From: Vulcanimicrobiota bacterium
GTDB lineage: Bacteria; Vulcanimicrobiota; Vulcanimicrobiia; Vulcanimicrobiales; Vulcanimicrobiaceae
Assembly: GCA_003164495.1 (NCBI GenBank)
Contig: PLTN01000115.1
Location: 1 to 43,131 of the forward strand
DNA length: 43,131 nucleotides
Direction of reading: 5' to 3'
In this document: positions 23,452 to 33,143 of the stretch, piece after piece
Numbering within the stretch: the first letter of the stretch is position 1
How the letters are laid out: each line of letters begins with the position of its first letter
Position numbers and translations under genes: made by a program
Notes under the pieces: model-generated
What the model was told of the DNA's origin: nothing
The model's input: the letters and a program-made list of their open reading frames with translations, nothing else
Databases searched by the model: none

Positions 23452-23805
23452 ATGCACGAACTCGGAATATGCCGGAGCTTGATCGACGTCGCGTTGGGAG
23501 CGCTTGCCGAACGTGAAACAACACAGCGGGCGACGTCCCTGCAGGTCGAGATCGGCCGCTTCACGGCGGTGGTTCCCGATTCGTTGCGCTTCTACTTCGA
23601 GGTGCTCAGCCGCGGGACGCTCCTCGAGGGGGCCGAACTGAACATCGAAAGTGTCCCGCTGCGCACGCGTTGCCGGTCGTGTGCGCTCGAAGCCGAACCG
23701 GAACTGCCGTCCCTATTGTGCCCGCAATGCGAAGGTGTCGTGGAGATCGTCACCGGTCGCGAATTACGCCTCGTCAGCGTCGACGTTCCGGAGGAAGCTG
23801 CATGA
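23452..23805 (+). CDS. hypA: Hydrogenase nickel chaperone HypA
   Basis: 117 residues starting MHELGICRSL, where His2 is the family's nickel ligand. A zinc site is formed by C74-x2-C77 and C90-x2-C93 (CRSC, CPQC). HypA delivers Ni to the hydrogenase large subunit together with HypB. It overlaps hypB by 4 nt (ATGA). Confidence 0.95.
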   Translation: MHELGICRSLIDVALGALAERETTQRATSLQVEIGRFTAVVPDSLRFYFEVLSRGTLLEGAELNIESVPLRTRCRSCALEAEPELPSLLCPQCEGVVEIVTGRELRLVSVDVPEEAA

Positions 23806-24464
23806 TCGAAGAAGATGTTCGCAACCTGCTCTCGGCCAACGACCGGGTTGCGGCAGCAAACCGCAAGACGTTTGCACGCTGGGGTGCCTACGTCGTGAAC
23901 CTCATGAGCGCGCCGGGTGCCGGCAAGACGACGATCCTCGAGCGGACCGTCGAAGCGCTCCACGGTAAGTACCGCCTCGCCGTGATCGAGGGCGACGTGC
24001 GCGGAAGTTACGACCGCGACCGCCTGCGCGCCGTTGCCGAGATTCCGGTCGTTCAGATCAATACCGAGATCGCCTACGGCGGTGAATGTCATCTCGACGC
24101 CCCGATGGTGGCCGGCGGGATCGGCGACGTGGATTTGCCCGGCACCGATCTCCTGTTCATCGAGAACGTCGGCAATCTCGTTTGTCCGGCCGAGTTCGAC
24201 GTCGGCGAAGATACGAAGGTCATGGTCGCAAGCGTGACCGAGGGCGAGGACAAGCCGCTCAAATATCCGCTCATGTATTCGGTTTGCGAAGTGCTCTTGC
24301 TCAACAAGATCGACATCGCGGCGGCGGTCGGCTTCGACCGCGACCAATTTCTGCGCAATTGCCGCAGCGTCAACCCGCGGTTGACGATCATCGAGATTTC
24401 GGCTCGCACCGGAGAGGGGATGGCTACGTGGCTGGACTGGCTTCAACTGAAGATCGCGGCGTGA
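23802..24464 (+). CDS. hypB: Hydrogenase nickel incorporation GTPase HypB
   Basis: 220 residues from ATG 23802. P-loop APGAGKTT (37-44), YGGECHLDA metal-binding region, FIENVGNLVCPAEFD and the GTPase specificity motif NKID. The N-terminal Cys- or His-rich nickel-storage extension found in some HypB proteins is absent. It couples GTP hydrolysis to Ni transfer. The next gene starts with a GTG overlapping this stop. Confidence 0.95.
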   Translation: MIEEDVRNLLSANDRVAAANRKTFARWGAYVVNLMSAPGAGKTTILERTVEALHGKYRLAVIEGDVRGSYDRDRLRAVAEIPVVQINTEIAYGGECHLDAPMVAGGIGDVDLPGTDLLFIENVGNLVCPAEFDVGEDTKVMVASVTEGEDKPLKYPLMYSVCEVLLLNKIDIAAAVGFDRDQFLRNCRSVNPRLTIIEISARTGEGMATWLDWLQLKIAA

Positions 24465-25561
24465 GCGCCGCACCGTTGTTAGAAGGGCGCGGCGTCGACC
24501 GGCGGTCCTTTCTCGCCTTCTGCGGCCTGATGGCGTCGACGCTCGTGTTGCCGGAATCGTACGTTCCGGCGATTGCGAAAGCGCTCGGCGCCGCGAAACG
24601 CCCGGTTCTGGTGTGGCTCGAGTTCCAAGATTGCGCCGGCTGCACGGAATCGTTCCTGCGCGCCAGCAACCCGTCGGTCGGAGGGCTCGTGCTCGACACG
24701 CTTTCGATCAACTATCACGAAACCCTGATGGCCGCATCGGGCAAAGATGCCGAGGCGCTGCTGAAGCAGACGGTCGGCAACGAGCGCGGGCAATACATCG
24801 CGGTCGTCGAGGGCGCGATCCCCACCAAGGACAACGGCGTGTACTGCACGATCGGCGGGCGATCCGCGCTCGACATCGCGCACGAGGTGTGTTCGAACGC
24901 CGCGGCCGTCATCACCGTCGGTGCGTGCGCATTCTACGGCGGCTGGCCCTCGGCGAATCCGGATCCGACCGGCGCCGTCGGGTTAGGCAGCGCGATGCCG
25001 GGGACGAAAATCGTCAACCTGCCGGGGTGTCCGCCGAACGGCGTCAACATCACCGCGACGCTCGTCCATTTTCTCACCTTCGGCGCGATGCCCGAAGTCG
25101 ATGCTATGGGCCGTCCGCTCTTCGCCTATGGTGAGCTCATTCATGACTCGTGCGAGCGCCGCGCGCACTTCGATGCCGGCGAGTTCGTCCAAGCGTGGGG
25201 CGACGACGCGCACCGCAAGGGCTGGTGCCTCTATGAGATGGGCTGCAAGGGGCCGGAAACGCACCACAACTGCGCGTCGGTACGCTGGAACGACGGCACG
25301 AACTGGCCGGTCGGTGCCGGGCATGGCTGCATCGGCTGCTCCGAGCCCGGATTCTTCGATGCCGACACGCCCTTCTACAAACGCTTGCCGAACGTGCCGG
25401 GGTTCGGCGTGCAAACGACCGCCGACGAAATCGGCGTCGGCATCGTCGCGTTGACCGCAGCCGCATTCGCGACGCACGGCTTGATCAGCATCGTGCGCAA
25501 CCGCTTGCAGCCGGAAGTGGTGGATGAACCGACCGTGCCGGTCGAGCGGGAAGAGAACTGA
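24461..25561 (+). CDS. hyaA: [NiFe]-hydrogenase small subunit, group 1, Tat-exported
   Basis: 366 residues from GTG 24461 overlapping the hypB stop by 4 nt. Tat signal DRRSFLAFCGLMAS (RR at 14-15). FeS ligands include C58-x2-C61 (CAGC), VGACAFYGG, LPGCPPN, CERRAHF, GWCLYEMGCKGP, HNCASVRW and GCIGCSEPGF. The two extra Cys of oxygen-tolerant group 1d enzymes are missing: the first position is Gly in CAGC and the second falls in FYGGW. A C-terminal helix (about 320-345) anchors it in the membrane. With HyaB and HyaC it oxidises H2 on the outer face and passes electrons to quinone. Confidence 0.96.
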   Translation: MSAAPLLEGRGVDRRSFLAFCGLMASTLVLPESYVPAIAKALGAAKRPVLVWLEFQDCAGCTESFLRASNPSVGGLVLDTLSINYHETLMAASGKDAEALLKQTVGNERGQYIAVVEGAIPTKDNGVYCTIGGRSALDIAHEVCSNAAAVITVGACAFYGGWPSANPDPTGAVGLGSAMPGTKIVNLPGCPPNGVNITATLVHFLTFGAMPEVDAMGRPLFAYGELIHDSCERRAHFDAGEFVQAWGDDAHRKGWCLYEMGCKGPETHHNCASVRWNDGTNWPVGAGHGCIGCSEPGFFDADTPFYKRLPNVPGFGVQTTADEIGVGIVALTAAAFATHGLISIVRNRLQPEVVDEPTVPVEREEN

Positions 25562-27279
25562 TGGCGCGCATCGTCATCGATCCGATCACGCGCATTGAGG
25601 GCCACCTGCGCATCGAAGCGACCGTCGACGGCGGTGCGGTCAGCGATGCGTGGAGTTCCAGCACGATGTTCCGCGGGATGGAGATCGTGCTGCGCAATCG
25701 CGATCCGCGCGAAGCCTGGCTGTTTGCGCAGCGTATCTGCGGTGTCTGCACGACGGTCCATGCGCTGGCCTCGGTGCGCGCCGTTGAAGATGCCGTCGGC
25801 GCGACGCCGCCGGTCAACGCGCGGCTGATCCGCAACATCATCGCCGGCACGCAATATGTTCAGGACCACGTCGTCCACTTCTACCATTTGCATGCGTTCG
25901 ATTGGGTCGACGCCGTCGCGGCGACGAAAGCCGATCCGGCTGCGACGTCGCGTCTCGCGCAGAGCATCTCGGCGTGGCCCAAGTCCAATTCCGCGTACTT
26001 CAAGGGGATTCGCGACAAGGTCGCGGCGATCGTGGGTTCGGGGCAGCCGAGCCTGTTCGCCAACGGCTACTGGGGTCACCCGGCGTACCGTCTTTCGCCC
26101 GAAGCCAACCTGATGCTGGTCGCGCACTATCTCGAGGCGCTCGATTGGCAGCGCGAGATCGTGCGCGTGCACGCGATCCTCGGTGGCAAGAACCCGCACC
26201 CGCAGACCTACCTCGTCGGCGGCATGGCGATCCCGATCGATCCGAACAGCCAGGCCGCGCTGAACATGGAGAAATTCGACCAGATACGCGGCTTGCTCGA
26301 GTCGGCCCAAACGTTTGTCGAGCAAGTGTACGTTCCCGATGCCGTGCTCGTAGCATCACACTATCCCGAATGGTTCAAGTACGGAGCCGGGCACCGCACG
26401 TACATGAGCTACGGCGACTTTCCGGAGCCGTTGAGCGGCGTCGAGGCGTATCGATTTGCGCGCGGCATCGTCCGGCCGGCGAAGGGCATGCACGTCGACG
26501 GAGTCGATCAAGCGAAGATCGCCGAGTACGTCACGCGTTCGTGGTACACGTACCCGAACGAACGCGCACCGTTGCATCCGTGGCAAGGCGAAACGGATCC
26601 GAAGTATACCGGCCCGCAACCGCCGTTCGATTTCCTCGACGTCGATCACAAGTATTCGTGGCTGAAGGCGCCGCGTTACGCGGACGAGCCGATGGAAACC
26701 GGGCCGCTGGCGCGGTTGCTCGTTTCGTACGCGTCGGGCCGTCCCGACGTGAAAAAGACGGTCGACACGGCACTCGGTGCGCTCAAGCTGCACCCGGCGG
26801 CACTTTCGTCGACGTTGGGCCGCGTCGTGGCGCGCGTTCTCGAGACGCAGCTCATGGCGGCCTGGTTGCTCGATTGGCACGATCAGCTGGTGTCGAACGT
26901 CGCGCACGGCGATCTGCGCGTGCACGACGGCTCGCGCTGGGACCCGTCGACCTGGCCGGCCGAGTGCGAAGGCTGGGGTTCCCACGAAGCGCCGCGCGGT
27001 TCGCTCGGGCACTGGATCCGGATCAAGAACGAACAGATCGCGAATTATCAGGCCGTCGTTCCGACGACCTGGAACGCGTCGCCGCGCGACGCGCAGGGCG
27101 TGCGCGGACCCTATGAAGCCTCACTCATCGGAACGCCGGTGGTCGATGCGAATCGTCCGCTCGAGATCCTCCGCACGGTGCACTCGTTTGACCCGTGCAT
27201 GGCGTGCGCCGTGCACGTCCTCGATCCGAACGGAGCGCTCATCGTCAACGTCGACGCCGATCGGGGTGGCGGCTGGTGA
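25561..27279 (+). CDS. hyaB: [NiFe]-hydrogenase large (catalytic) subunit, group 1
   Basis: 572 residues. Ni-Fe ligands lie in RICGVCTTVH (C60, C63, with H67) and DPCMACAVH (C546, C549, H552). Twenty residues follow His552 (VLDPNGALIV...), the peptide removed by the maturation protease, so the precursor is intact. The L1 and L2 motifs are those of membrane-bound uptake hydrogenases, not of the group 1h high-affinity type or group 3/4 enzymes. The start overlaps the small-subunit stop by 1 nt. Confidence 0.97.
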   Translation: MARIVIDPITRIEGHLRIEATVDGGAVSDAWSSSTMFRGMEIVLRNRDPREAWLFAQRICGVCTTVHALASVRAVEDAVGATPPVNARLIRNIIAGTQYVQDHVVHFYHLHAFDWVDAVAATKADPAATSRLAQSISAWPKSNSAYFKGIRDKVAAIVGSGQPSLFANGYWGHPAYRLSPEANLMLVAHYLEALDWQREIVRVHAILGGKNPHPQTYLVGGMAIPIDPNSQAALNMEKFDQIRGLLESAQTFVEQVYVPDAVLVASHYPEWFKYGAGHRTYMSYGDFPEPLSGVEAYRFARGIVRPAKGMHVDGVDQAKIAEYVTRSWYTYPNERAPLHPWQGETDPKYTGPQPPFDFLDVDHKYSWLKAPRYADEPMETGPLARLLVSYASGRPDVKKTVDTALGALKLHPAALSSTLGRVVARVLETQLMAAWLLDWHDQLVSNVAHGDLRVHDGSRWDPSTWPAECEGWGSHEAPRGSLGHWIRIKNEQIANYQAVVPTTWNASPRDAQGVRGPYEASLIGTPVVDANRPLEILRTVHSFDPCMACAVHVLDPNGALIVNVDADRGGGW

Positions 27280-27923
27280 GGGCGCCACGAGAGCTGATCT
27301 ACGTCTGGCAGCTTCCGGTACGGTTGACGCACTGGATCGTGGCGCTCGCGATCGTCGTGCTGGCCATTACCGGAATCTACATCGGTAATCCGTACCTGCG
27401 CGGCGGCAATTTCCTGATGCTCTACATGAAGCAATGGCATCTCGTTTTTGCGATCGTGCTGACGTGCGCGGTCGTTTGGCGGTTGGCGTGGCTCTTCATG
27501 GGAAACCAATGGTCGTCGTGGCGCGGCTTCGTGCCGTTTGCCACGCCGGGCTGGCTGAAGCGCTCGTTCCAGACGATGCTCTGGTACATGTTCCTGCGCC
27601 GCCGGTCGCCGGACGAGATCGGTCACAACCCGCTCGCGGCGATGGCCTACATCGGCATCTACGGTCTGCTGGTGCTCGAGATTTTCAGCGGCTTCGCCAT
27701 GAACTCGCTGTCGTGGGGCGGCTGGTGGGCTGTCGTTTTCGGCTGGATCTTTCGTTTCGTGCCGGCCAACGATGTGCGCTGGGCGCATCATATGATCATG
27801 TGGTTGCTGCTGGGTTTTCTCGTCCATCACATCTACAGCTCGATCCTCATGGATACGGAGGAACGTAGCGGTCTTTTGAGCAGCATCGTGACGGGCTACA
27901 AGTCGATCCGGCGCAACTCGTGA
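27276..27923 (+). CDS. hyaC: Hydrogenase cytochrome b subunit (HyaC/Isp1-like)
   Basis: 215 residues from GTG 27276 overlapping the large-subunit stop by 4 nt. Four helices with haem-ligand candidates His19 (RLTHW), His55 (KQWHLVF) and the pair of His stretches in WAHHMIMWLLLGFLVHHIYSS. It transfers electrons from the hydrogenase small subunit to the quinone pool. Confidence 0.94.
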   Translation: MRAPRELIYVWQLPVRLTHWIVALAIVVLAITGIYIGNPYLRGGNFLMLYMKQWHLVFAIVLTCAVVWRLAWLFMGNQWSSWRGFVPFATPGWLKRSFQTMLWYMFLRRRSPDEIGHNPLAAMAYIGIYGLLVLEIFSGFAMNSLSWGGWWAVVFGWIFRFVPANDVRWAHHMIMWLLLGFLVHHIYSSILMDTEERSGLLSSIVTGYKSIRRNS

Positions 27924-28426
27924 AAACAACCGTGGTCGGTATCGGGAACGTGTTGCTCGGCGACGACGGCGTCGGCGTGTGGCTCGTGCAGCGCTTGCTC
28001 TCCGCGTACACCTTCGAGCCGGAGATCGAGATCCTCGATGGTGGGACACTGGGCTTGGGTCTGGTGACGTATCTTTCCGACACGGATCGTTTGCTGATCA
28101 TCGATGCGGCAGCGACCGGTGCGGCACCGGGCACCGTCGTCGTCCTGCGCGAGAGCGACGTCCCCGCGATCTTGCGAGCGACGCTCTCGGCGCACGAGGC
28201 GTCGCTCTGCGACTTGCTTGCAGCCTTGACCTTGCTCGGCCGAACGCCCGGCGAATTCGTCGCGATCGGGATCGAACCGCAAAACATGACGCCGTCGATC
28301 GAACTCAGTTCGGTCGTGCACGATGCGCTCGAGCGTGCCGAGCGTGAAGTCATCACGCAGCTCGCGGCTTGGGGCGTCGCTGCCCGGGCGCTCGAGGTCC
28401 CACGTTCGACGGTGCTCAGCTTATGA
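27920..28426 (+). CDS. hyaD: Hydrogenase maturation protease (HyaD family)
   Basis: 168 residues from GTG 27920 overlapping hyaC by 4 nt. GIGNVLLGDDGVGVWLV at the N-terminus and LDGGTLGLGL plus SAHEASLCDLL are the nickel-recognition and structural motifs of this family. It removes the C-terminal peptide of the large subunit after Ni insertion. Confidence 0.94.
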   Translation: MKTTVVGIGNVLLGDDGVGVWLVQRLLSAYTFEPEIEILDGGTLGLGLVTYLSDTDRLLIIDAAATGAAPGTVVVLRESDVPAILRATLSAHEASLCDLLAALTLLGRTPGEFVAIGIEPQNMTPSIELSSVVHDALERAEREVITQLAAWGVAARALEVPRSTVLSL

Positions 28427-30708
28427 ACGATCGCGCTGCGCGGCACGTCGTTGTCGAGGGGATCGTGCAGGGCGTCGGCTTCCGGCCGTTCGTTCATCGC
28501 CTCGCGCACGATCACGGTCTCGCGGGCTGGGTCCGCAATACCGGCAGCGGCGTTGAGGCGCTGGTCGAAGGCGAGCAAGAAGAGGTCGACGCGTTTCTCG
28601 CCGAGCTCGTACGCGATCCGCCGCCGCTCGCGCAGATCACGGACGTGCGGGTCGTAACCCGGCCGGCGAGCGACGTGCAGGCGTTCACGATTCTGGCCTC
28701 GGCCGCAAACGGCGGCACGCAGCCGATTCCCGCCGACGTCGCGCTGTGCGCGGATTGCCGGCGCGAGCTGTACGACGAGACCGACCGCCGCTATCGCTAT
28801 CCGTTCATCAACTGCACGAATTGCGGACCGCGTTACTCGATCATCGACGCCCTGCCGTACGACCGCGAGCGGACGACGATGCGGGATTTCACGATGTGCG
28901 CCGCCTGTAGGAACGAGTACGAAGACCCCGCGAGCCGCCGCTTCCATGCCGAACCGATCGCGTGTCCCGACTGCGGGCCGCGCCTTCGGATCGTCGAGCA
29001 TGCCGGTCCGACCGCCGACCACCCGCTGGCGCGGGCGCGCCGCTTGCTGGCCGAAGGGAAGATCGTCGCGGTCAAAGGGATCGGCGGGTACCATCTCGCG
29101 TGCGATGCGTACGACGACCACGCCGTCGAACGCTTACGCGCCTGGAAGGAACGCGGAGACAAGCCGCTCGCGATCATGGTTCGCGATGAGTGCGAACTCG
29201 AGCATGTCGCCGACGTGACGCCCGCGGAGCGCGCATTGCTCACCTCGCCGGCGCATCCGGTCGTGCTCGTCGCCAGGCGCGCCGGCGGCCGGCTGTCGCG
29301 GCACATCAATCCCGGCGTCACCACGATCGGGGTCATGTTACCGTACACGCCGCTGCATCAGCTCCTGATCGATGAAACCTCGGGCGTCGACGTGCCGCCG
29401 TCGCTCGTGATGACCAGTGCGAACCGCTCCGCCGAACCGATGATCGTAGACGACGAGGCTGCTCTCCACGAGCTCTTCGCGATTGCCGAGGCGGTCCTCG
29501 TCCACGACCGGCCGATCGCGACGCGCGTCGACGATAGCGTCTCGCACCTCGTCGACGGCATGGACGCACCGCTGCGACGCGCGCGCGGTTACGCACCGCT
29601 GCCGCTCACGCTGCCGTTTGCGGTTCCACCGCTGCTTGCGTGCGGCGCGGACATGAAGAACACGTTTTGCGTGGCGACGGGTACCGGCGCCGTGCTGAGC
29701 CCGTACGTCGGCGATCTCGGTCAGTACGCGGTTTTCAGCCAATACGACCTCGCGATCGAGCGGCTCTGTTCGCTCATGGGGATCGAACCGCAGGTCGTTT
29801 GCTACGACTTGCACCCCGAGTACTGGTCGCGCCGGTTCGCTCAACGCCGCTTTCCCGATCTCCCGCATCTGGAGATTCAGCACCACCACGCGCACGTGGC
29901 CGCGTGCATGGCCGAGCACGGCTTGAGCGGTCCGGTCATCGGCGTCGCCTTCGACGGAACCGGTTACGGAGAGGACGGACACGTGTGGGGCGGCGAGTTC
30001 CTCGTCGCCGGTTACGCGTCGTTCGAGCGCGCGGCGCACTTCGAGTACGTTCCGATGTACGGCGGTGAAGCGGCGATTCGGGAACCCTGGCGGATGGCGC
30101 TAGCGTACCTTCGCTCGGCTGGAATCGCTTGGGACGAGCACTTCGCCCCGGTTCGAGCGCTTGCCGTTAAACATCGTCCCGTCTTCGAAGCCCAGGCGGA
30201 GGGCGGGATCGCCGCGCCCCTCACCTCGAGCGTGGGACGCCTCTTCGATGCGGTCGCCGCGCTGCTCGACGTTCGCCAGCGTGTGAGCTACGACGCGCAG
30301 GCAGCGATCGAACTCGAAGCCCTCGCCGATCCGGCGTTGCACGCAGGGTACGACTTTGCCGTGCATGAGGGTCTCCCGCGACGCATCAACGTTTTTCCGG
30401 CGATCCGGGGCATCGCCGACGATCTCCGTCGCGGCACGCCGGCGCGCGTCATCGCGGCGCGCTTTCACGAGACGATCGTCGCGATCGTCCGTCGCGTTTG
30501 TCTGCAGCTGCGGGCCGAGCGCGGCCTCGGCGATGTCGTCCTCTCCGGCGGCGTCTTTCAGAACAAAACGCTATCGCACGAGGTCGCGCAGGCGCTCTCA
30601 CTCTCCGGTTTCTCCGTCTACCGTCCACGCGCGATCCCGGCCAACGACGGCGGGATTGCCTACGGTCAAGCCGCCGTTGCCGCCGCCCGTCTCAAAGGAG
30701 CTCGCTAA
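28423..30708 (+). CDS. hypF: Carbamoyltransferase HypF
   Basis: 761 residues from ATG 28423, overlapping hyaD by 4 nt. Domains in order: acylphosphatase (GIVQGVGFRPFVHRLA, about 10-95), two zinc fingers (CADC...CTNC and CAAC...CPDC, about 108-185), YrdC-like (about 205-385, AVKGIGGYHLACDA) and Kae1-like (about 400-755, HHHAHVAACMAEH, GVAFDGTGYGEDG). It makes the carbamoyl group that becomes the cyanide ligands. Full length and intact. Confidence 0.96.
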   Translation: MNDRAARHVVVEGIVQGVGFRPFVHRLAHDHGLAGWVRNTGSGVEALVEGEQEEVDAFLAELVRDPPPLAQITDVRVVTRPASDVQAFTILASAANGGTQPIPADVALCADCRRELYDETDRRYRYPFINCTNCGPRYSIIDALPYDRERTTMRDFTMCAACRNEYEDPASRRFHAEPIACPDCGPRLRIVEHAGPTADHPLARARRLLAEGKIVAVKGIGGYHLACDAYDDHAVERLRAWKERGDKPLAIMVRDECELEHVADVTPAERALLTSPAHPVVLVARRAGGRLSRHINPGVTTIGVMLPYTPLHQLLIDETSGVDVPPSLVMTSANRSAEPMIVDDEAALHELFAIAEAVLVHDRPIATRVDDSVSHLVDGMDAPLRRARGYAPLPLTLPFAVPPLLACGADMKNTFCVATGTGAVLSPYVGDLGQYAVFSQYDLAIERLCSLMGIEPQVVCYDLHPEYWSRRFAQRRFPDLPHLEIQHHHAHVAACMAEHGLSGPVIGVAFDGTGYGEDGHVWGGEFLVAGYASFERAAHFEYVPMYGGEAAIREPWRMALAYLRSAGIAWDEHFAPVRALAVKHRPVFEAQAEGGIAAPLTSSVGRLFDAVAALLDVRQRVSYDAQAAIELEALADPALHAGYDFAVHEGLPRRINVFPAIRGIADDLRRGTPARVIAARFHETIVAIVRRVCLQLRAERGLGDVVLSGGVFQNKTLSHEVAQALSLSGFSVYRPRAIPANDGGIAYGQAAVAAARLKGAR

Positions 30709-30992
30709 TGTGCCTCGGAGTCCCCGGTCTCGTCGTCTCGGTGGAAGGGAACGTCGCAACGGTCGACTTCTGGGGTGTGCGCAAAAATGTGCTGCTCGAC
30801 GTCGTCGACGCGCCGGTCGCGCCGGGCGACTACGTGCTCAACCACGTCGGCTTTGCGATCCGGCGCATTCCGGCCGACGAAGCGCTTGCGACGCTCGCAC
30901 TCTACGAGCAGATCCTTCGCGAATCGCCCAACGATTTGATGGCGCAAGACGTGCGCGGCGAAGTGGCCGCTTCGCCGGAGGCCGTACGGTGA
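30708..30992 (+). CDS. hypC: Hydrogenase assembly chaperone HypC
   Basis: 94 residues beginning MCLGVPG, with the invariant Cys2 that binds the Fe(CN)2CO precursor. AAAGGAG lies 8 nt upstream, and the ATG shares one base with the HypF stop (TAATG). PGDYVLNHVGFAIRRI is the conserved second half. Confidence 0.96.
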   Translation: MCLGVPGLVVSVEGNVATVDFWGVRKNVLLDVVDAPVAPGDYVLNHVGFAIRRIPADEALATLALYEQILRESPNDLMAQDVRGEVAASPEAVR

Positions 30993-32131
30993 GCGCGGGA
31001 TCGGACGGCAGCGAGCGGTTGCGGTTCCGCGATCCGGAGCGCGCGAGGCTGCTGGCTGCGGCCCTCGCCGGGATCGTCGACGATGCGCTCCGCGCACGGA
31101 ACGTCGATCGGCTGGCGATCATGCACGTCTGCGGCAGCCACGAACAGGCCATCTCGAAGTTCGGCTTGCGTTCGCTCGTGCCGGAGAAGCTCGACGTCAT
31201 CATGGGACCGGGCTGTCCGGTCTGCGTCACCGATATGCCCGAAATCGACGAGGCGGTCGCGTTGGCAGACCATGGCATCACGGTCGCGACCTACGGCGAC
31301 ATGTACCGCGTGCGCGGATCCGGCCGTTCGCTCGCCGATGCGCATGCCGAGGGTGCGCCGGTGGAGGTGGTCTACAGTGTCTCGCAAGCCGTCGAGCTGG
31401 CGCGCGCGACCGACGGCGAGGTCGTGTTCTTCGCGTGCGGTTTCGAGACGACCGCCGTCACCACGGCGGCTGCGCTGATCGCGGGCGTGCCGAAGAACTT
31501 CTCCGTGCTCTCGGCGCACAAGTACGTCCTGCCCGCGATGGAGGTGGTCGCGGGCCTGGCCGATTCGCGCATCGCGGCGTTTCTCGCTGCCGGGCATGCA
31601 GCGACGATCACGGGCTCGGCGATCTTCGAACCGTTTGCGCAACGGCACGGGATCCCGGTCGTCGTCGCCGGTTTCGAACCGCTCGACGTGCTGGCCGCGC
31701 TCGTCAAGGCCGCCGAGATGATTCGCGACAACGACGCGCGCGTGTTCAACATGTTTCCACGCTGTGTCACGACCGAGGGCAACCGGCCGGCGCAGGAGCG
31801 TTTGTGGGAGGTCTTCGAGCTCGAAGACGGCGGCTGGCGCGGCATCGCCGACGTTCCGGCCGGAAACATCCGTTTGCGTCCGGAGTGGCGCGACTACGAC
31901 GCGCGCGCTCGCTTCGCGGCGCTGCATTCGGAAGCGCGGCCGTCGCTCGAGCCTGAGGGCTGCATCTGCGGCACGATCATGATCGGCCGCGCGAATCCGG
32001 TCGACTGTTCGCTGTTCAAGAAAACGTGCACGCCGCAGGATCCGGTCGGTGCCTGCATGGTTTCGAGCGAGGGCACCTGCCGCATCTGGCATGAGTACGG
32101 CGGCCTCCCGGTGCTGCAGGCAAGCCGATGA
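30989..32131 (+). CDS. hypD: Hydrogenase maturation protein HypD
   Basis: 380 residues from GTG 30989, overlapping hypC by 4 nt. Motifs are HVCGSHEQAI, GPGCPVCVTD, CGFETTAVTTA and a C-terminal Cys cluster (CICG, CSLFKKTCTP, GACMVSSEGTC) for the [4Fe-4S] centre. With HypC it is the scaffold on which Fe(CN)2CO is assembled. Confidence 0.96.
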   Translation: MSAGSDGSERLRFRDPERARLLAAALAGIVDDALRARNVDRLAIMHVCGSHEQAISKFGLRSLVPEKLDVIMGPGCPVCVTDMPEIDEAVALADHGITVATYGDMYRVRGSGRSLADAHAEGAPVEVVYSVSQAVELARATDGEVVFFACGFETTAVTTAAALIAGVPKNFSVLSAHKYVLPAMEVVAGLADSRIAAFLAAGHAATITGSAIFEPFAQRHGIPVVVAGFEPLDVLAALVKAAEMIRDNDARVFNMFPRCVTTEGNRPAQERLWEVFELEDGGWRGIADVPAGNIRLRPEWRDYDARARFAALHSEARPSLEPEGCICGTIMIGRANPVDCSLFKKTCTPQDPVGACMVSSEGTCRIWHEYGGLPVLQASR

Positions 32132-33141
32132 CCGTGACGTTGGCGCACGGCGCAGGCGGCCGTTCGATGCGGCGGCTGGTCACGGATGTCTTCGCAGCGA
32201 GCTTCGATCCGTCGCCGCACGCCGAGGTCGGGCTGGCGGCGCTCGACGACGGTGCAGTATTGCGCATCGGCGAACATCACCTGGTCGTGACCACCGACGC
32301 GCACGTCGTTGCGCCGGCATTCTTTCCGGGCGGCGACATCGGGCGGCTGGCGATCTGCGGAACGGTCAACGATCTCGCCGTCATGGGTGCGACGGCGCCG
32401 CTCGGTATCACGTCGGCGATCATCGTCGAAGAGGGCTACCCGCTGGCGGATCTCGAGCGCATCCGCACGTCGATGGTGCAAGCGTGCCGCGAAGCCCACA
32501 CGACGGTCGTTGCGGGCGATACCAAAGTCATGGGCCGCGGCGAAGTCGACGGGATCGTCATCACGACGACCGGGTTCGGTCTCGCGCGGCGCGTCATCAC
32601 CGATTGCGGTTTGCACCCCGGCGACGTCATCATCGTCACGGGGTTCATCGCCGATCACGGCTTGGCCGTTATGGCCCAGCGCCACAAACTCGCCTTCGAA
32701 GTTCCGCCGCAGTCGGACGTGGCGCCGATCAACCACCTGATCGAAAAGGTTCTCCATGTCGCCCTCGATGACGTCACCGCGATGAAAGATCCGACGCGCG
32801 GCGGCGTAGCGAGCGCGCTCCACGAGATGGCCGAAAAGAGCAACGTCGGGATCGTCCTCGACGAACTCTCGCTGCCGGTGACGCCGGCGGCACGGGCGGT
32901 TTCCGAGCTGCTCGGCATCGATCCGCTGTACGTTGCCAACGAGGGCAAAGCGCTCATCGGCGTTGCGCCCGCGGCGGCCCGGCGCGTCATCGAAGCCCTC
33001 CGCAGCACGCATCAGGGTTGCGATGCGGCGATCATCGGGCGGTGCGTCGACGAGCATCACGGGATGATCGTCGTCGAAACCGGCTTCGGCCGCCGGCTCC
33101 TCGCCGAGCCCGAGGGCGAACTCTTGCCCCGGATCTGTTAG
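32128..33141 (+). CDS. hypE: Hydrogenase maturation protein HypE
   Basis: 337 residues, overlapping hypD by 4 nt. AIR synthase-like fold with TLAHGAGGRSMRRL, FFPGGDIGRLAICGTVNDLAVMGA in parts, KDPTRGGVASALHEM and the C-terminal PRIC whose final Cys carries the thiocarbamoyl/thiocyanate group. It ends the maturation set; the operon therefore contains every core hyp gene (A-F). Confidence 0.97.
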   Translation: MTVTLAHGAGGRSMRRLVTDVFAASFDPSPHAEVGLAALDDGAVLRIGEHHLVVTTDAHVVAPAFFPGGDIGRLAICGTVNDLAVMGATAPLGITSAIIVEEGYPLADLERIRTSMVQACREAHTTVVAGDTKVMGRGEVDGIVITTTGFGLARRVITDCGLHPGDVIIVTGFIADHGLAVMAQRHKLAFEVPPQSDVAPINHLIEKVLHVALDDVTAMKDPTRGGVASALHEMAEKSNVGIVLDELSLPVTPAARAVSELLGIDPLYVANEGKALIGVAPAAARRVIEALRSTHQGCDAAIIGRCVDEHHGMIVVETGFGRRLLAEPEGELLPRIC

Positions 33142-33143
33142 CA

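Noticed and set aside
24461..27279. Group 1h high-affinity atmospheric hydrogenase
   Set aside because: The L1 motif RICGVCTTVH, the small-subunit Tat signal with C-terminal anchor, and the HyaC-type cytochrome b fit a membrane-bound uptake hydrogenase and not 1h.
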